Shown here piece after piece: positions 8,651-17,808 of a stretch of 64,000 nucleotides of DNA; positions within the stretch are counted from its first letter, which is position 1; each line of letters starts with the position of its first letter. Position numbers and translations under genes: made by a program. The stretch comes from Streptomyces showdoensis (GTDB lineage: Bacteria; Actinomycetota; Actinomycetes; Streptomycetales; Streptomycetaceae): contig NZ_BAAAXG010000002.1 of NCBI RefSeq assembly GCF_039535475.1, positions 62,001 through 126,000 of the forward strand, read 5' to 3'. Below the pieces are notes generated by a model. That model had not been told where the DNA came from and searched no databases. It saw nothing but the letters and a program-made list of their open reading frames with translations.

Positions 8651-9487
8651 TCAGGCGCGGCGGATCACGATGTCGCCGACGCTGGTGCGGGCGTGGATCT
8701 CGACGGTGCCGTCGGTGGTGCCGGGGTTCTCGGCGGCGTCGAGGGAGTTGCGGAGCGTGCCGAACTTGGAGTGGACGTCCAGCCAGGCGGCGGTGGACTC
8801 GCGGATGCCGATCTCCAGGTCGCCGACGGAGGTCTGGAGGTTGATGACGCCGCGGGCCACCTGCTGCACCCCGATGGCGCCGTTGGCGGACTTGGCGTCG
8901 ACGGAGGAGTGCGCGACGCCGATCGTGATGCGCCCGTTGGACGCGTTGGCCCTGAGGTGGCCGGTGATCTCGCCGATCACGGTCTCGCCGTTCCCGTTCT
9001 TGACGGTGGCGGCCCCCTCGATCTCGCCGATGTCGACGCGGCCCGAGCCGTGGATCTCGGCGTCGCCGACGGCGCGGTCGACGCGGATGTCGCCGAAGCC
9101 GGTGCGCAGGTCCACGACGCCGGCCTCGTCGAGGCGGATGTCGCCGAAGGAGGTCTTGATCCGGCACTCGCCGAGCGGCCCCTCCGCCACGTAGTCCCCC
9201 ATGGGCGCGGTGCTGCGGAGGTGCGATCCGGCGGGGAGCTCGACGGTCACGTCGATCGAGCCCTGCTTGCCGAACAGGCCCCGCTTCTTGGGGCCCTTGA
9301 GGGCGAGGACGCCGTTGGCGTACGTGACCGTGGTCTGCTGCGCGGCCCGCGCGTCGGCGTCGTCGGCCCCGTTGCTGGGCTGCACCTCGACGACCGTGGT
9401 GCCGCGCTTGCTCGCGGTGAGCCGCACGTTGGCGACCTCGAACTCGAGGACCGCGGTGATGGGCTCGGGGGTGTCGTAAGAAGGCAT
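8651..9487 (-). CDS. DUF4097-family beta-solenoid protein
   Basis: A 278-residue protein with repeating short strands: KTSFGDIRLDEAGVVDLRTG, then GFGDIRVDRAVGDAEIHG, SNGRITIGVAHSSVDAKSAN and TSVGDLEIGI. This is the DUF4097 (putative adhesin-like, right-handed beta-helix) pattern. There is no signal peptide or membrane helix, so it is likely cytoplasmic or peripheral. Its job is not known. It lies 78 bases downstream of the RHH regulator and 26 bases upstream of the ATPase gene, all in one direction. AGGACGGGACAGCC precedes the ATG. Confidence 0.8.
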   Translation of the reverse strand: MPSYDTPEPITAVLEFEVANVRLTASKRGTTVVEVQPSNGADDADARAAQQTTVTYANGVLALKGPKKRGLFGKQGSIDVTVELPAGSHLRSTAPMGDYVAEGPLGECRIKTSFGDIRLDEAGVVDLRTGFGDIRVDRAVGDAEIHGSGRVDIGEIEGAATVKNGNGETVIGEITGHLRANASNGRITIGVAHSSVDAKSANGAIGVQQVARGVINLQTSVGDLEIGIRESTAAWLDVHSKFGTLRNSLDAAENPGTTDGTVEIHARTSVGDIVIRRA

Positions 9488-9565
9488 GGCTGTCCCGTCC
9501 TCTTGACTCTGGTGGATGTTTCCGCAGGTGGGGCGCTGTGCGTGGGGGAGGGGCGAGGACTTCGG

Positions 9566-10105
9566 CTAGCGCACCCAGCCCTGGTAGCTCTGTCCGTGGC
9601 CCGAGGCGCGGGGGGCCGGTCTGGCCGGGGCGGCGCCCGGCTCCAGGGCGAGGCCCACCGCCCGGACGAGCCAGGCGTTGACGGACAGGCCGTCCCGGCC
9701 GGCCGCCTCCTCGACGCGGGCCTTCAACGGTGCGGGGAGCCGGAAGTTGATGCGGGCCGTGGCCCCGTCCTCGGCGTCCGCGACCGATGGCGCCACGGGT
9801 GCCGCCGGTGGCGCCATCGGCGTGGTCAGGCTGGCGGGCTCCACGGCGAGGGACTCGGTGGCCGGCGGGGCGGTCACCACGAACTCGGGGTCGAGCCCCC
9901 GCAGCCGCACGTCCACCGAGCCCGGGGCCAGGTCCCGGGTGATCTCGTCCGAGGCGGCGGACAGCGCGTTCAGCAGGGTCAGCCGGGCGGCCGACTCCAG
10001 GGGCGCGGTGAGCCGCTCGGCCAGGGCGCGGGCCTCGTCCCCGCCGGCGCTGGCGGCGACCGCGAGCTCCCGGCGGAGGTGATCGACGAAGGGGGTCAGG
10101 TCCAT
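9566..10105 (-). CDS. ribbon-helix-helix (HicB/Arc-type) DNA-binding regulator
   Basis: A 179-residue protein. The C-terminal third, ARINFRLPAPLKARVEEAAG then GLSVNAWLVRAV, is a ribbon-helix-helix domain of the type annotated as HicB-like antitoxin; the N-terminal 120 residues are family-specific. No HicA toxin gene is next to it, so a transcriptional regulator is the better reading. It heads the DUF4097-ATPase-permease unit. Upstream lies a phased array of TGGCGCCA palindromes, the nearest copy 12 bases before this ATG, which implies autoregulation. CACTAT sits 7 bases before the ATG and may be the -10 of a leaderless transcript. A second ATG three codons upstream (10112-10114) is possible. 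Confidence 0.8.
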   Translation of the reverse strand: MDLTPFVDHLRRELAVAASAGGDEARALAERLTAPLESAARLTLLNALSAASDEITRDLAPGSVDVRLRGLDPEFVVTAPPATESLAVEPASLTTPMAPPAAPVAPSVADAEDGATARINFRLPAPLKARVEEAAGRDGLSVNAWLVRAVGLALEPGAAPARPAPRASGHGQSYQGWVR

Positions 10106-10116
10106 GTGCACCATAG

Positions 10117-10228
10117 TGGCACCAGGATGGCGCCATGGCAAGTCATTGTGGCGCCATGTGGCTCCGAATGGCGCGTGGCGGCGACGCACGTGGCGCCAGA
10201 AGGTGCCGCATGGCGCCACGTGGCGCCA
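10117..10228. promoter_or_regulatory. phased array of TGGCGCCA palindromes (operator array)
   Basis: Five perfect TGGCGCCA copies start at 10128, 10149, 10191, 10211 and 10221. Degenerate copies start at 10117 (TGGCACCA), 10159 (TGGCTCCG) and 10169 (TGGCGCGT). Start-to-start distances are 11, 21, 10, 10, 22, 20 and 10, close to whole helical turns, so all sites lie on one DNA face. The array overlaps the start region of the RHH gene. RHH proteins such as omega and Arc are known to bind arrays of short repeats cooperatively. Confidence 0.8.
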
Positions 10229-10321
10229 GGGGCGAGCGCCGCCCCGGCCGCCGCGCGAGCCCTGCAGCGCCCGGGCGAGGCCCACGCGAGGTTCGCGGTC
10301 AGGCCGCCCGTGGGCCGCCCG

Positions 10322-11494
10322 TCAGGCCGCCGGCTTCCCCGGCTGGTCGTGCGTGGCGCAGTGGATGCCGCCGCCGCCGGAGGCGATGGTGTCGATCTGC
10401 AGCTGCACGACCTCCCGCTCGGGGAAGTGCTCCTGGAGGATCGCCTTGGCCCGGGCGTCCGCCTGCGCGTCGCCGAACTTCGGCAGGAAGACCGAGTCGT
10501 TGGCGACGTAGAAGTTGGCGTAGCTGGACACGAAGTCCCGGCCCTCCCCGGTGATCTTGTCCAGGTCGGGCTGGGGCAGGTCGACGATCTCGAAGCGGCG
10601 GCCCCGGGCGTCGGTCGCCCGGGAGAGCACCGAGCGGGCCTGGTCGGCCGAGCGGGACCAGGAGTCCGGGGGAGTGCCCGGGAACGCCTGGTCGAGGAGG
10701 ACCACGCCGGGTGCGGTGAACCGTACGAGGCTGTCCACGTGGGCGTCGGTGATGTCCTCGCCGCGGACGCCGGCCAGCCAGACCACCTTCCGCACGCCCA
10801 GGAGCTCGATCAGCTCCGCCTGGATCTGGTCCCGGCTCTTCCCCGGGTTGCGGTTCACGTTGACGATCGAGCTCTCGGTGATGAGCAGGGTGCCCTCGCC
10901 GTCGGTCTCGAAGGAGCCGCCCTCGGCGACCAGCGGGGCCTGCTCACGGGGGATGTGGTAGCGGGCGAGCAGCTTGCGGCCCACCTGGGCGTCGTTGGCG
11001 TGCTCCTGCTTGTCGCCCCAGCCGTTGAAGTTGAAGTCCACGCCGATGAGCTCGCGGTCGTCCTCGACGAAGACGGGCACGGTGTCCCGGGCCCACAGGT
11101 CGTCGACCGGGAGCGGGATGACCTCGACCTGCGAGCCGCAGGCCTGCTGCGCCGCCGCCACCTGCTCGGGGCGGGCCATCATCACCACGGCCTCGAACTC
11201 CGCGACGGCGCGGGCGATGCCGGCGATGTCCTCCCGTACCGACGGCAGGTCCTCCCCCCAGACGGAGGCGAGGGCCGGCCAGGACATGAAGGTACGGGTG
11301 TGGCTCTCCCACTCGGCGCCGAACCGGCGCTTCCCGCCCGCTCCGACGGTGGCGGCCGGGCTGCTCGGCGCCGTCGAGGCTCCGGAGCCGGCCGCGCCGT
11401 CCGGGCCGCAGGCCGTGGCGCCGAGGGCGACGGCCCCGCCGAGGCCGGCGAGGGTGCGCAGGGCGGTGCGCCGGGTGGGGAAGGGGAGGGACAC
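10322..11494 (-). CDS. Tat-exported agmatine deiminase-family lipoprotein (PAD_porph)
   Basis: A 390-residue protein. The N-terminus TRRTALRTLAGLGGAVALG is a twin-arginine signal ending in a lipobox-like ATAC, so export by Tat and lipid anchoring are likely. The mature domain has the guanidino-group hydrolase fold of agmatine deiminase: DLWARDTVPVF, then GGSFETDGEGTLL, HVDSLVRF and the catalytic Cys segment GGGGIHCATHDQPG. The family converts agmatine or peptidyl-arginine to the citrulline form and ammonia. I chose the GTG with GGAG 5 bases upstream; another GTG lies five codons earlier. An exported location is unusual for a polyamine enzyme, so a peptide or external substrate is possible. 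Confidence 0.85.
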   Translation of the reverse strand: MSLPFPTRRTALRTLAGLGGAVALGATACGPDGAAGSGASTAPSSPAATVGAGGKRRFGAEWESHTRTFMSWPALASVWGEDLPSVREDIAGIARAVAEFEAVVMMARPEQVAAAQQACGSQVEVIPLPVDDLWARDTVPVFVEDDRELIGVDFNFNGWGDKQEHANDAQVGRKLLARYHIPREQAPLVAEGGSFETDGEGTLLITESSIVNVNRNPGKSRDQIQAELIELLGVRKVVWLAGVRGEDITDAHVDSLVRFTAPGVVLLDQAFPGTPPDSWSRSADQARSVLSRATDARGRRFEIVDLPQPDLDKITGEGRDFVSSYANFYVANDSVFLPKFGDAQADARAKAILQEHFPEREVVQLQIDTIASGGGGIHCATHDQPGKPAA

Positions 11495-11702
11495 CTGTGC
11501 TCCGATCACGGGATCGCGACGCTAACCGACGGCGCGGGGCGGCGCGCGGCGGCGCGCGCGGCGGGGGCCGCCGTGCGCCCCGGCTTCACACGGGCGGCCG
11601 TGTCATCGGGATTTCATCGCCCCTCCCTAGCCTGACCGCGTTCGGACGAGGGCCGCAGCACGGGCCGCTCGGCAGACCGCTACCCAGGGGAAGGACGGCT
11701 CG

Positions 11703-14162
11703 ATGGCACGGAGGAGCGCACGGGCGAGACTGCCGATGGTGGTCATGGCCGCCGTGGCCGTGATGAGCACGACGGCGGTCGCCGGACCGCCCGCCGCCGC
11801 GGACGCGGGGCCGGACAAGCCGACGATCCGTTACACGGAGTACGGGATCCCGCACATCATCGCCTCCACCTGGGAGGGGCTGGGGAAGGGCTACGGCTAC
11901 GCGGCGGCCAAGGACAACATCTGCACCCTGGCCGGCACCTACCTGATGGTCGACGCCCAGCGGTCCCGCTACCTCGGGCCCGAGGGCAGGGCCAGCCCCG
12001 GCCAGAACCAGAACGGCACCACCAACCTCAACAGCGACCTGTACTTCCAGCGGATCAACGACGACCGGGTGGTGGAGCGGCTGCTCGACCGGCCGGCCCC
12101 CGACGGGCCCGAGCCGGAGGTCAAGGAGGCGATCCGCGGCTACGTGCAGGGGTACAACCGGTACCTGGCCGAGACGGGCGTGGACGGCATCACCGACCCC
12201 GCCTGCAAGGGTGCGGCCTGGGTCCGGCCGATCACGGAGCTCGACGTCTACCGGCACGCGCACGCCGAGATCATCATGGGCGCCGCCGACCCCCTGCTCG
12301 ACGGCCTGGTGACCGCCGCGCCGCCCGGAGCGTCGGCCACCGCCGGGGCGAAGGCGCCGACCGCCGCGCAGCGCGCGAAGACCGCCCGGAGGATCCGCGA
12401 CGCGATGGCGGCGAGCCGCCGCGACAGCATGGGCAGCAACGCGCTGGCGGTCGGCTCCCAGGGCGTGTCCGGCGGCACCAGCATGCTGCTCGCCAACCCC
12501 CACTTCCCGTGGCAGGGCAAGAACCGCATGTGGCAGAGCCAGCTGACCATCCCCGGCAAGGTCAACGTCTCCGGCGCCAGCCTGCTCGGACTGCCCGCGG
12601 TGAACATCGGGCACAACGACGACGTCGCCTGGAGCCACACCGTCGCCACGGTCGCGCCCTTCGGCCTCTTCGACGTCCAGGTCGACCCGCTGAACCCGAC
12701 GTACTACCTGGTCGACGGCGCCTGGCAGAAGATGACCTCCCAGCAGGTCTCCGTCGAGGTGCTGAACCCGGACGGCTCCGTCGGCAAGGTCTCCAGGACC
12801 CTGTGGTCCACCCGGTACGGACCCGTCACCGCCTCGGTCCAGGGCATCGCGCTGCCCTGGGTGGTCAGCGCCCACGCCGTACGCGACGTGAACAGGGACA
12901 ACCTGCGGGCCCTGAACACCTGGTTCCACCTCGACCGGGCCAAGGACGTCCACGACGTGGTGAACACCCTGGAGACCACCCAGGGCGTCCCCTTCTTCAA
13001 CACCGTCGCCTCCGACCGCAAGGGCAACGCGCTCTACGCGGACATCCAGGCCACCCCGAACATCACCGACGAGCACGCCCGGTCCTGCCTCACCGAGACC
13101 GGCAAGCTCCTCTTCAACCAGGCCCTCCGGCTGCCCAACGTCCCGCCGGTCTCCATCCTCGACGGCAAGCGCAGCGCCTGCGACTGGCCGGACGACCCCG
13201 ACGCGGTCGCGCCCGGCCTCCTGGACCCGCACGACCAGCCGCGCCTGATCCGCTCGGACTTCGTCGGCAACGCCAACGACAGCGCCTGGCTGGCCAACCC
13301 CGAACAGCCGCTGTCCTTCCCCCGGGTGATGGGCGACACGGCGGCGCCCCGGTCGCTGCGCACCCAGGAGCTGATCCTGACCGCGCGGAACCGGATCGAC
13401 GGCACCGACGGGCTGCCGGGCCGCGGCTTCACGCCGGAGACCATGCGGCAGCTGCTGTTCGCCGACAACAGCCGGGCCGCCGACCTGGCCCTGAACGCCA
13501 CCGTGAAGGCCTGCCAGGACACCCCCTTCGGACTCGTCCTGGTCGACGGCAACCTGGTCGACATCCGCGAGGCCTGCCCGGTCCTGGCCGCCTGGAAGAG
13601 CCACGACTTCACCCTCGACAGCCGGGGCTCCTGGCTGTTCGAGAACTACTGGTTCCAGCTGGCCGGCGGCAAGGGGATCGAGTCGCTGCCCTGGAAGGTG
13701 CCGTTCGACCCCAAGGACCCGGTCCACACGCCCAACTCGCTCGACCCCGGGAACAACGCCGTCCGCGACTCGCTCGCGCGCGCGGTCTTCGCGATGCGCA
13801 AGGCCGGCATCCCGCTGAACGCGGCCCTGTCGGACGTCCAGAAGGTCACCCGCAACGGCGAGCAGATCCCGATCCACGGTTCGCTCCACGAACTGGGCGT
13901 GCTGAACGTCGTCACCCCCGGCCTGGTCGACGGGAAGTTCGACATCGCCTTCGGGACCAGCTTCGTGCAGCAGGTGCGGTTCACCGCCGACGGCCCGCCC
14001 CAGGCCTCCTCCGTCCTGGCCTACTCCCAGTCGGCCGACCCGACCTCGCCCCACCACGCCGACCAGACCCGGCTCTTCTCGGCCGGCCAGTGGGTGACCG
14101 AGCGCTACACCGAGGAACAGATCGCGGCCTCACCGGCCCTGCGGGTCAAGGTCCTGGACTGA
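11703..14162 (+). CDS. secreted penicillin-acylase-family (Ntn) amidase, aculeacin A acylase-like
   Basis: An 819-residue precursor with a Sec signal peptide (about 1-34). The N-terminal part after it ([20 protein letters not shown]) is the alpha chain of the penicillin acylase/PvdQ family. [11 protein letters not shown] carries the self-cleavage point: Ser245 becomes the N-terminal nucleophile of the beta chain, followed by LLANPHFPW. Relatives deacylate lipopeptides (aculeacin, echinocandin) or acyl-homoserine lactones. The ATG at 11703 begins a normal signal peptide. It is 67 bases upstream of an esterase gene in the same direction, suggesting co-transcription of two exported hydrolases. 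Substrate cannot be fixed from sequence. Confidence 0.9.
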   Translation: MARRSARARLPMVVMAAVAVMSTTAVAGPPAAADAGPDKPTIRYTEYGIPHIIASTWEGLGKGYGYAAAKDNICTLAGTYLMVDAQRSRYLGPEGRASPGQNQNGTTNLNSDLYFQRINDDRVVERLLDRPAPDGPEPEVKEAIRGYVQGYNRYLAETGVDGITDPACKGAAWVRPITELDVYRHAHAEIIMGAADPLLDGLVTAAPPGASATAGAKAPTAAQRAKTARRIRDAMAASRRDSMGSNALAVGSQGVSGGTSMLLANPHFPWQGKNRMWQSQLTIPGKVNVSGASLLGLPAVNIGHNDDVAWSHTVATVAPFGLFDVQVDPLNPTYYLVDGAWQKMTSQQVSVEVLNPDGSVGKVSRTLWSTRYGPVTASVQGIALPWVVSAHAVRDVNRDNLRALNTWFHLDRAKDVHDVVNTLETTQGVPFFNTVASDRKGNALYADIQATPNITDEHARSCLTETGKLLFNQALRLPNVPPVSILDGKRSACDWPDDPDAVAPGLLDPHDQPRLIRSDFVGNANDSAWLANPEQPLSFPRVMGDTAAPRSLRTQELILTARNRIDGTDGLPGRGFTPETMRQLLFADNSRAADLALNATVKACQDTPFGLVLVDGNLVDIREACPVLAAWKSHDFTLDSRGSWLFENYWFQLAGGKGIESLPWKVPFDPKDPVHTPNSLDPGNNAVRDSLARAVFAMRKAGIPLNAALSDVQKVTRNGEQIPIHGSLHELGVLNVVTPGLVDGKFDIAFGTSFVQQVRFTADGPPQASSVLAYSQSADPTSPHHADQTRLFSAGQWVTERYTEEQIAASPALRVKVLD

Positions 14163-14229
14163 GACCACCCGTCCGCCGGGGCCCGCCCGGCGGACACCAC
14201 GCGACGCCGACCCACGAGGGGGAACGACA

Positions 14230-15330
14230 GTGAGCAGGACGAGAAGGACGGGAAGGACCCGGCACACCTGGCGGCGGCTGGCGGTGGCGTGGCTGGTCGC
14301 CGCCGTGGCCACCGTCATGCCCGCGGCCGGTACGGCCGAGGCCGCCGACGGCACCGCGCCGCCGCCGATGGCGAACGGCTTCGGCCTGACCCAGGTGGAG
14401 GCGGTGCACGGCGACGCCACCGAGTTCTACCTGACCGTCACCACGCCCGAGGTGACGGGCAGGCACCACATCAAGATCATTCTGCCCAGGAGCTACTACG
14501 ACGACCCGAACCGGCGCTACCCGGTGCTCTACTTCCTGCACGGGTCGCCCGACGACCCGATCGTGCAGAACTACCCGGCGCTGCGCACCTCCGACTCGAT
14601 GATCACCGTCATCCCGGACGGCGGCGCCCGGGGATGGTACGCCAACTGGCTCAACCAGCGGACCGTGCTCGGCGCCCAGAACTGGGAGAACTTCCACCTC
14701 AAGCAGGTCATCCCGTTCATCGACGCCAACCTGCGGACCGTCGCCACCAAGAAGGGCCGGGCCGTCGCCGGCGTCTCCATGGGCGGCTTCGGCGCCCTCC
14801 ACTACGCCCAGGTCCGCCCCGACCTGTTCAGCCAGACCGCGTCCCTGTCGGGCGACATCGACCTGTCGGCCAAGTCCATGGACCTGCGGTTCGCCGTCGT
14901 CGCCTCCCTCATCGACGCGACGGGCGCGATCTGCGCCTCCTCCTCCGGCTCCTGCGACCCGAACGACTCGCCGTACAAGCCCGGAGTGGACAGCGACGCC
15001 GCCTTCGGCTCGCCGTACCCGGTCTTCAACGCCGACTGGCGCTGGAACGAGGTCGACCCGGCGGCCCACATGGACCGGCTCAGGAGCGTCGGCGTCTCGA
15101 TCTACGTGGGCAACGGGGGCGGCTCGCCCACCGAGCCCGAGTTCTGGCTCGAAGGCGCGGCCAAGCACGCCAAGGCCGCCATGGACGCCCTCGGCATGTC
15201 CTACTCCTACGTGAACTACGGCGACGGCTCCGGCTGGGGCACGAACTGCAACGGCGGCCACAACGCCTGGTGCTGGGAAGCGGACCTCAGGGACCTGATC
15301 CCGCGGCTGGAGCGCTCCTTCGCCTCCTGA
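14230..15330 (+). CDS. secreted putative esterase (PF00756-type alpha/beta hydrolase)
   Basis: A 366-residue exported protein: a Sec signal with hydrophobic core LAVAWLVAAVATVMPAAG, then an esterase-D/antigen-85-like alpha/beta hydrolase domain. YPVLYFLHG begins the core sheet, GVSMGGFGALHYAQ holds the nucleophile Ser183, and GGHNAWCW near the end likely holds the catalytic His. Family members cleave acyl or feruloyl esters or transfer mycolates. The GTG start has GGGGGAA 5-6 bases upstream. It follows the acylase gene closely, and its last 115 bases overlap the convergent SARP-type gene. Confidence 0.85.
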   Translation: MSRTRRTGRTRHTWRRLAVAWLVAAVATVMPAAGTAEAADGTAPPPMANGFGLTQVEAVHGDATEFYLTVTTPEVTGRHHIKIILPRSYYDDPNRRYPVLYFLHGSPDDPIVQNYPALRTSDSMITVIPDGGARGWYANWLNQRTVLGAQNWENFHLKQVIPFIDANLRTVATKKGRAVAGVSMGGFGALHYAQVRPDLFSQTASLSGDIDLSAKSMDLRFAVVASLIDATGAICASSSGSCDPNDSPYKPGVDSDAAFGSPYPVFNADWRWNEVDPAAHMDRLRSVGVSIYVGNGGGSPTEPEFWLEGAAKHAKAAMDALGMSYSYVNYGDGSGWGTNCNGGHNAWCWEADLRDLIPRLERSFAS

Positions 15331-16389
15331 CCGCACGCGAGCGGGGGGACGAGCCCGAGCCCGGTCTCGTCGCCCCGCAGCACCATCTGGTGCGTCCGCC
15401 GCAGCATCCGGCTCGGCGGCACCCCCAGGTCCTCGGCGAGCCGGCTGCGCGCCCGGTCGAACACGGCCGTCGCGTCGGCCCGCCGGCCGTCCCGGTACAG
15501 GGCCCGCATCAGCAGGGCCGCCACCGGCTCGTTCAGCGGGTGCGCGGCGAACAGCGCGAACAGCTCGGCGAGCGCCTCGGCGGACCGGCCGAGCCGCAGC
15601 AGGTGCTCCGCCTTCCGCCGTACGAGGGCGATCCTGCGCTCCGTGAGCCGCAGCCGCTCCAGCTCGGCGAGCGGCCCCGGCAGGCCCGCCAGCAGCTCGC
15701 CCCGGAACAGGTCCAGCGCCCGCGAGCACAGCCGGACCGCCTCCGCCGTCTCGCCCGCGCGGTCCGCCGCCTCGACGGCGCCGGCCAGCTCCTCCAGGCG
15801 GACGGCGTCCACGTCGACCGCGCCCGGGACCAGCCGGTAGCCGCGCCGGTCGCGCGCGATGACCGTGTCCGGAGCGCCGTCCTCCGTGCCGAGCGCCCTG
15901 CGTAAGCGGTACACGTACACGGGCACCACGTTGGCGGCGGGCGGCTCCACCCCCCCACACGCCGTCGAGCAGCTCCTGCCGGCCGAGCGTCCGCCCGCCG
16001 CCCAGCGCCAGCGCCGCCAGGACGGCCTGCTGGCGCAGATGGCCCAGCCGCAGCGGCCGTCCGTCCCGCCACGCCTCCAGCGGGCCGAGCACCGAGACCC
16101 GGATCCGCGGCCCCGCCTCCCGGCCGGCCGTGGCCCGCGCCACCGGGACCGCCCCGGGCAGGGTGCGCGGGCCGCGTCCCGGGACGACGAGACCGCAGTC
16201 GAAGGCGTGCACGATGGCCGCCGCACGGTCCCGCAGCCCGAGCTTCACGAGGATCCGCGCCAGCTGTTCGGCCACCGACGCCTCGGGCACGGCCAGGGCG
16301 GCGGCGATCTCGTCGTCCCGCAGACCGCAGCCCACCGCGGACAGCACCGCGCGCTCCTGGTCCCCGAGCATGGTGACGGTCGTCGGCAT
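15216..16389 (-). pseudogene. LuxR-HTH / SARP-BTAD transcriptional regulator, frameshifted
   Basis: The 5' part reads a LuxR-type helix-turn-helix (LGDQERAVLSAVGCGLRDDE, then ASVAEQLARILVKLGLRDRA), followed by a SARP trans_reg_C domain (RIRVSVLGPLEAWRDGRPLR to QELLDGVWG). The frame then breaks in a run of seven G/C at 15950-15956; removing one base restores PPAANVVPVYVYRLRRALGT and a complete BTAD domain through HPLNEPVAALLMRALYRDGR. A LuxR HTH in front of a SARP is a known but less common layout. The 3' end overlaps the esterase gene by 115 bases. It is either a pseudogene or a homopolymer sequencing error. If intact, it would regulate neighbours such as the acylase-esterase pair or the MFS gene. 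Confidence 0.75.
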
Positions 16390-16553
16390 CGCTGCTCCCC
16401 GGTCTCCGGATCGGCCGCCCCGACGGAGGCCGCCGCCACGGTAGGGGCGGGGGCGCCGGGCGGGGCACCCGGAAGGATCCGGAGTGACACGGGCGCCGGT
16501 GGATCACTCGGCCGGGCGCGCCCCGCCGCCGCGCCGCGCGAGCCCGGCCGGGT

Positions 16554-16559
16554 TACGGT
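16554..16559 (+). promoter_or_regulatory. -10 element of a leaderless promoter for the MFS gene
   Basis: TACGGT fits the actinobacterial TANNNT -10 and ends exactly 7 bases before the ATG, with no ribosome binding site. This geometry recurs at several genes in the window. Confidence 0.5.
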
Positions 16560-16566
16560 CGCCGAC

Positions 16567-17757
16567 ATGGCGGAGGAGCGACAGGGCTGGCTGAAGTGTC
16601 TGCTGGGCGGCGCGGTGTTCGTCGTCTGCATGGCCGGGACGACGCTGCCGACCCCGCTCTACCCCCTCTACCAGGAGAAGTTCGGCTTCTCCGAACTCAC
16701 GGTCACCGTCGTCTACGCCGTCTACGCCTTCGGGGTCATCGCCGTCCTGCTCCTCGCGGGCGACGCCTCCGACACCATCGGACGGCGCCCGACGCTCTGG
16801 TGGGGCCTGGGCTTCGCCGCCGCGAGCGCCGTCTGCTTCCTGTCCGCCGACTCCCTCGGCTGGCTTTACGCGGGCCGGCTCCTCTCCGGCCTGTCGGCCG
16901 GCCTGTTCACGGGCGCCGCCAGCGCGTACGTCATGGAACTCGCCCCGCCCGGCGGCAGCTCGGGCGCCACCCTCGTGGCCACGGCCGCCAACATGGGCGG
17001 CCTCGGCTGCGGGCCGCTCCTGGCCGGGCTCCTCGCCGAGTACGCCCCCGAGCCGCTGCTGCTCCCGTTCGCCGTGCACCTCGTGCTCGTCGCGCTCTCG
17101 GCGGCCGTCCTGGTGTTCCTGCCCGAGACCGTCCCGGAACGGCGCCCGCCGACCGCCGTACGCCCCCGGAAGCCCGCGCTCCCGCCCCAGGTGCGGGCCG
17201 TGTTCGGGCCGGCCGCGGTCGCCTCCTTCGTCGGCTTCGCCCTGTTCGGCGTCTTCACCTCCGTCAGCCCCGCCTTCCTCGGCCGCTACCTGCACGTGGA
17301 CAACCACGCCGTCGTCGGCCTCGTCGTCGCCCTGGCCTTCTTCGCCTCCACCGGCGGACAGGTCGCCGCCGGACGCCTCGGGACCGCGCGTTCCCTGCCC
17401 CTGGGCTGCGCCGTGCTCTTCGCGGGCCTGCTGCTGCTCGGCTGCGCGCTCGTCACCGACCTGCTGGCCTTCGTGATCCTGGCCGCCCTCGTCGGCGGCA
17501 CCGGGCAGGGCCTCGCCTTCCGGGCGGCCCTGGCCGCCGTCGCCGCCGCCTCGCCGCCCGACCGGCGCGCGGCGGTCATCTCGGCCCTGTTCCTCGTCGC
17601 GTACACGGGCATCTCGATCCCCGTCATCGGCGTCGGCCTGCTCGCGGACCCGCTCGGCCTCGAGGGGGCCGGGCTGGTGTTCATCGCCTGCATGCTGGTC
17701 CTGGTCGCGACCGCCGCCGGCTACCTGCTGCGCCGCATGACGCCCGCGGAACGCTGA
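16567..17757 (+). CDS. MFS transporter
   Basis: A 396-residue protein with about twelve membrane helices. The loop after helix 2 reads GDASDTIGRRPTLWWGLG, a variant of the MFS motif GxxxDxxGRR; AGRLLSGLSAGLFTGAASAY is helix 4 with its conserved Arg. The overall pattern is of drug or metabolite exporters in the 12-helix group. It has no Shine-Dalgarno sequence and appears leaderless. It diverges from the SARP-type gene, which could control it. Substrate unknown. Confidence 0.87.
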   Translation: MAEERQGWLKCLLGGAVFVVCMAGTTLPTPLYPLYQEKFGFSELTVTVVYAVYAFGVIAVLLLAGDASDTIGRRPTLWWGLGFAAASAVCFLSADSLGWLYAGRLLSGLSAGLFTGAASAYVMELAPPGGSSGATLVATAANMGGLGCGPLLAGLLAEYAPEPLLLPFAVHLVLVALSAAVLVFLPETVPERRPPTAVRPRKPALPPQVRAVFGPAAVASFVGFALFGVFTSVSPAFLGRYLHVDNHAVVGLVVALAFFASTGGQVAAGRLGTARSLPLGCAVLFAGLLLLGCALVTDLLAFVILAALVGGTGQGLAFRAALAAVAAASPPDRRAAVISALFLVAYTGISIPVIGVGLLADPLGLEGAGLVFIACMLVLVATAAGYLLRRMTPAER

Positions 17758-17808
17758 CGGGCCGACCGGAGCGGCCCGCGGCCGGGGGAGGCTGCCGGAA
17801 CGGGCCCG

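Noticed and set aside
9566..10105. HicB antitoxin of a toxin-antitoxin pair
   Set aside because: No HicA-like small double-stranded RNA-binding toxin gene is on either side; the neighbours are a DUF4097 gene and an exporter.
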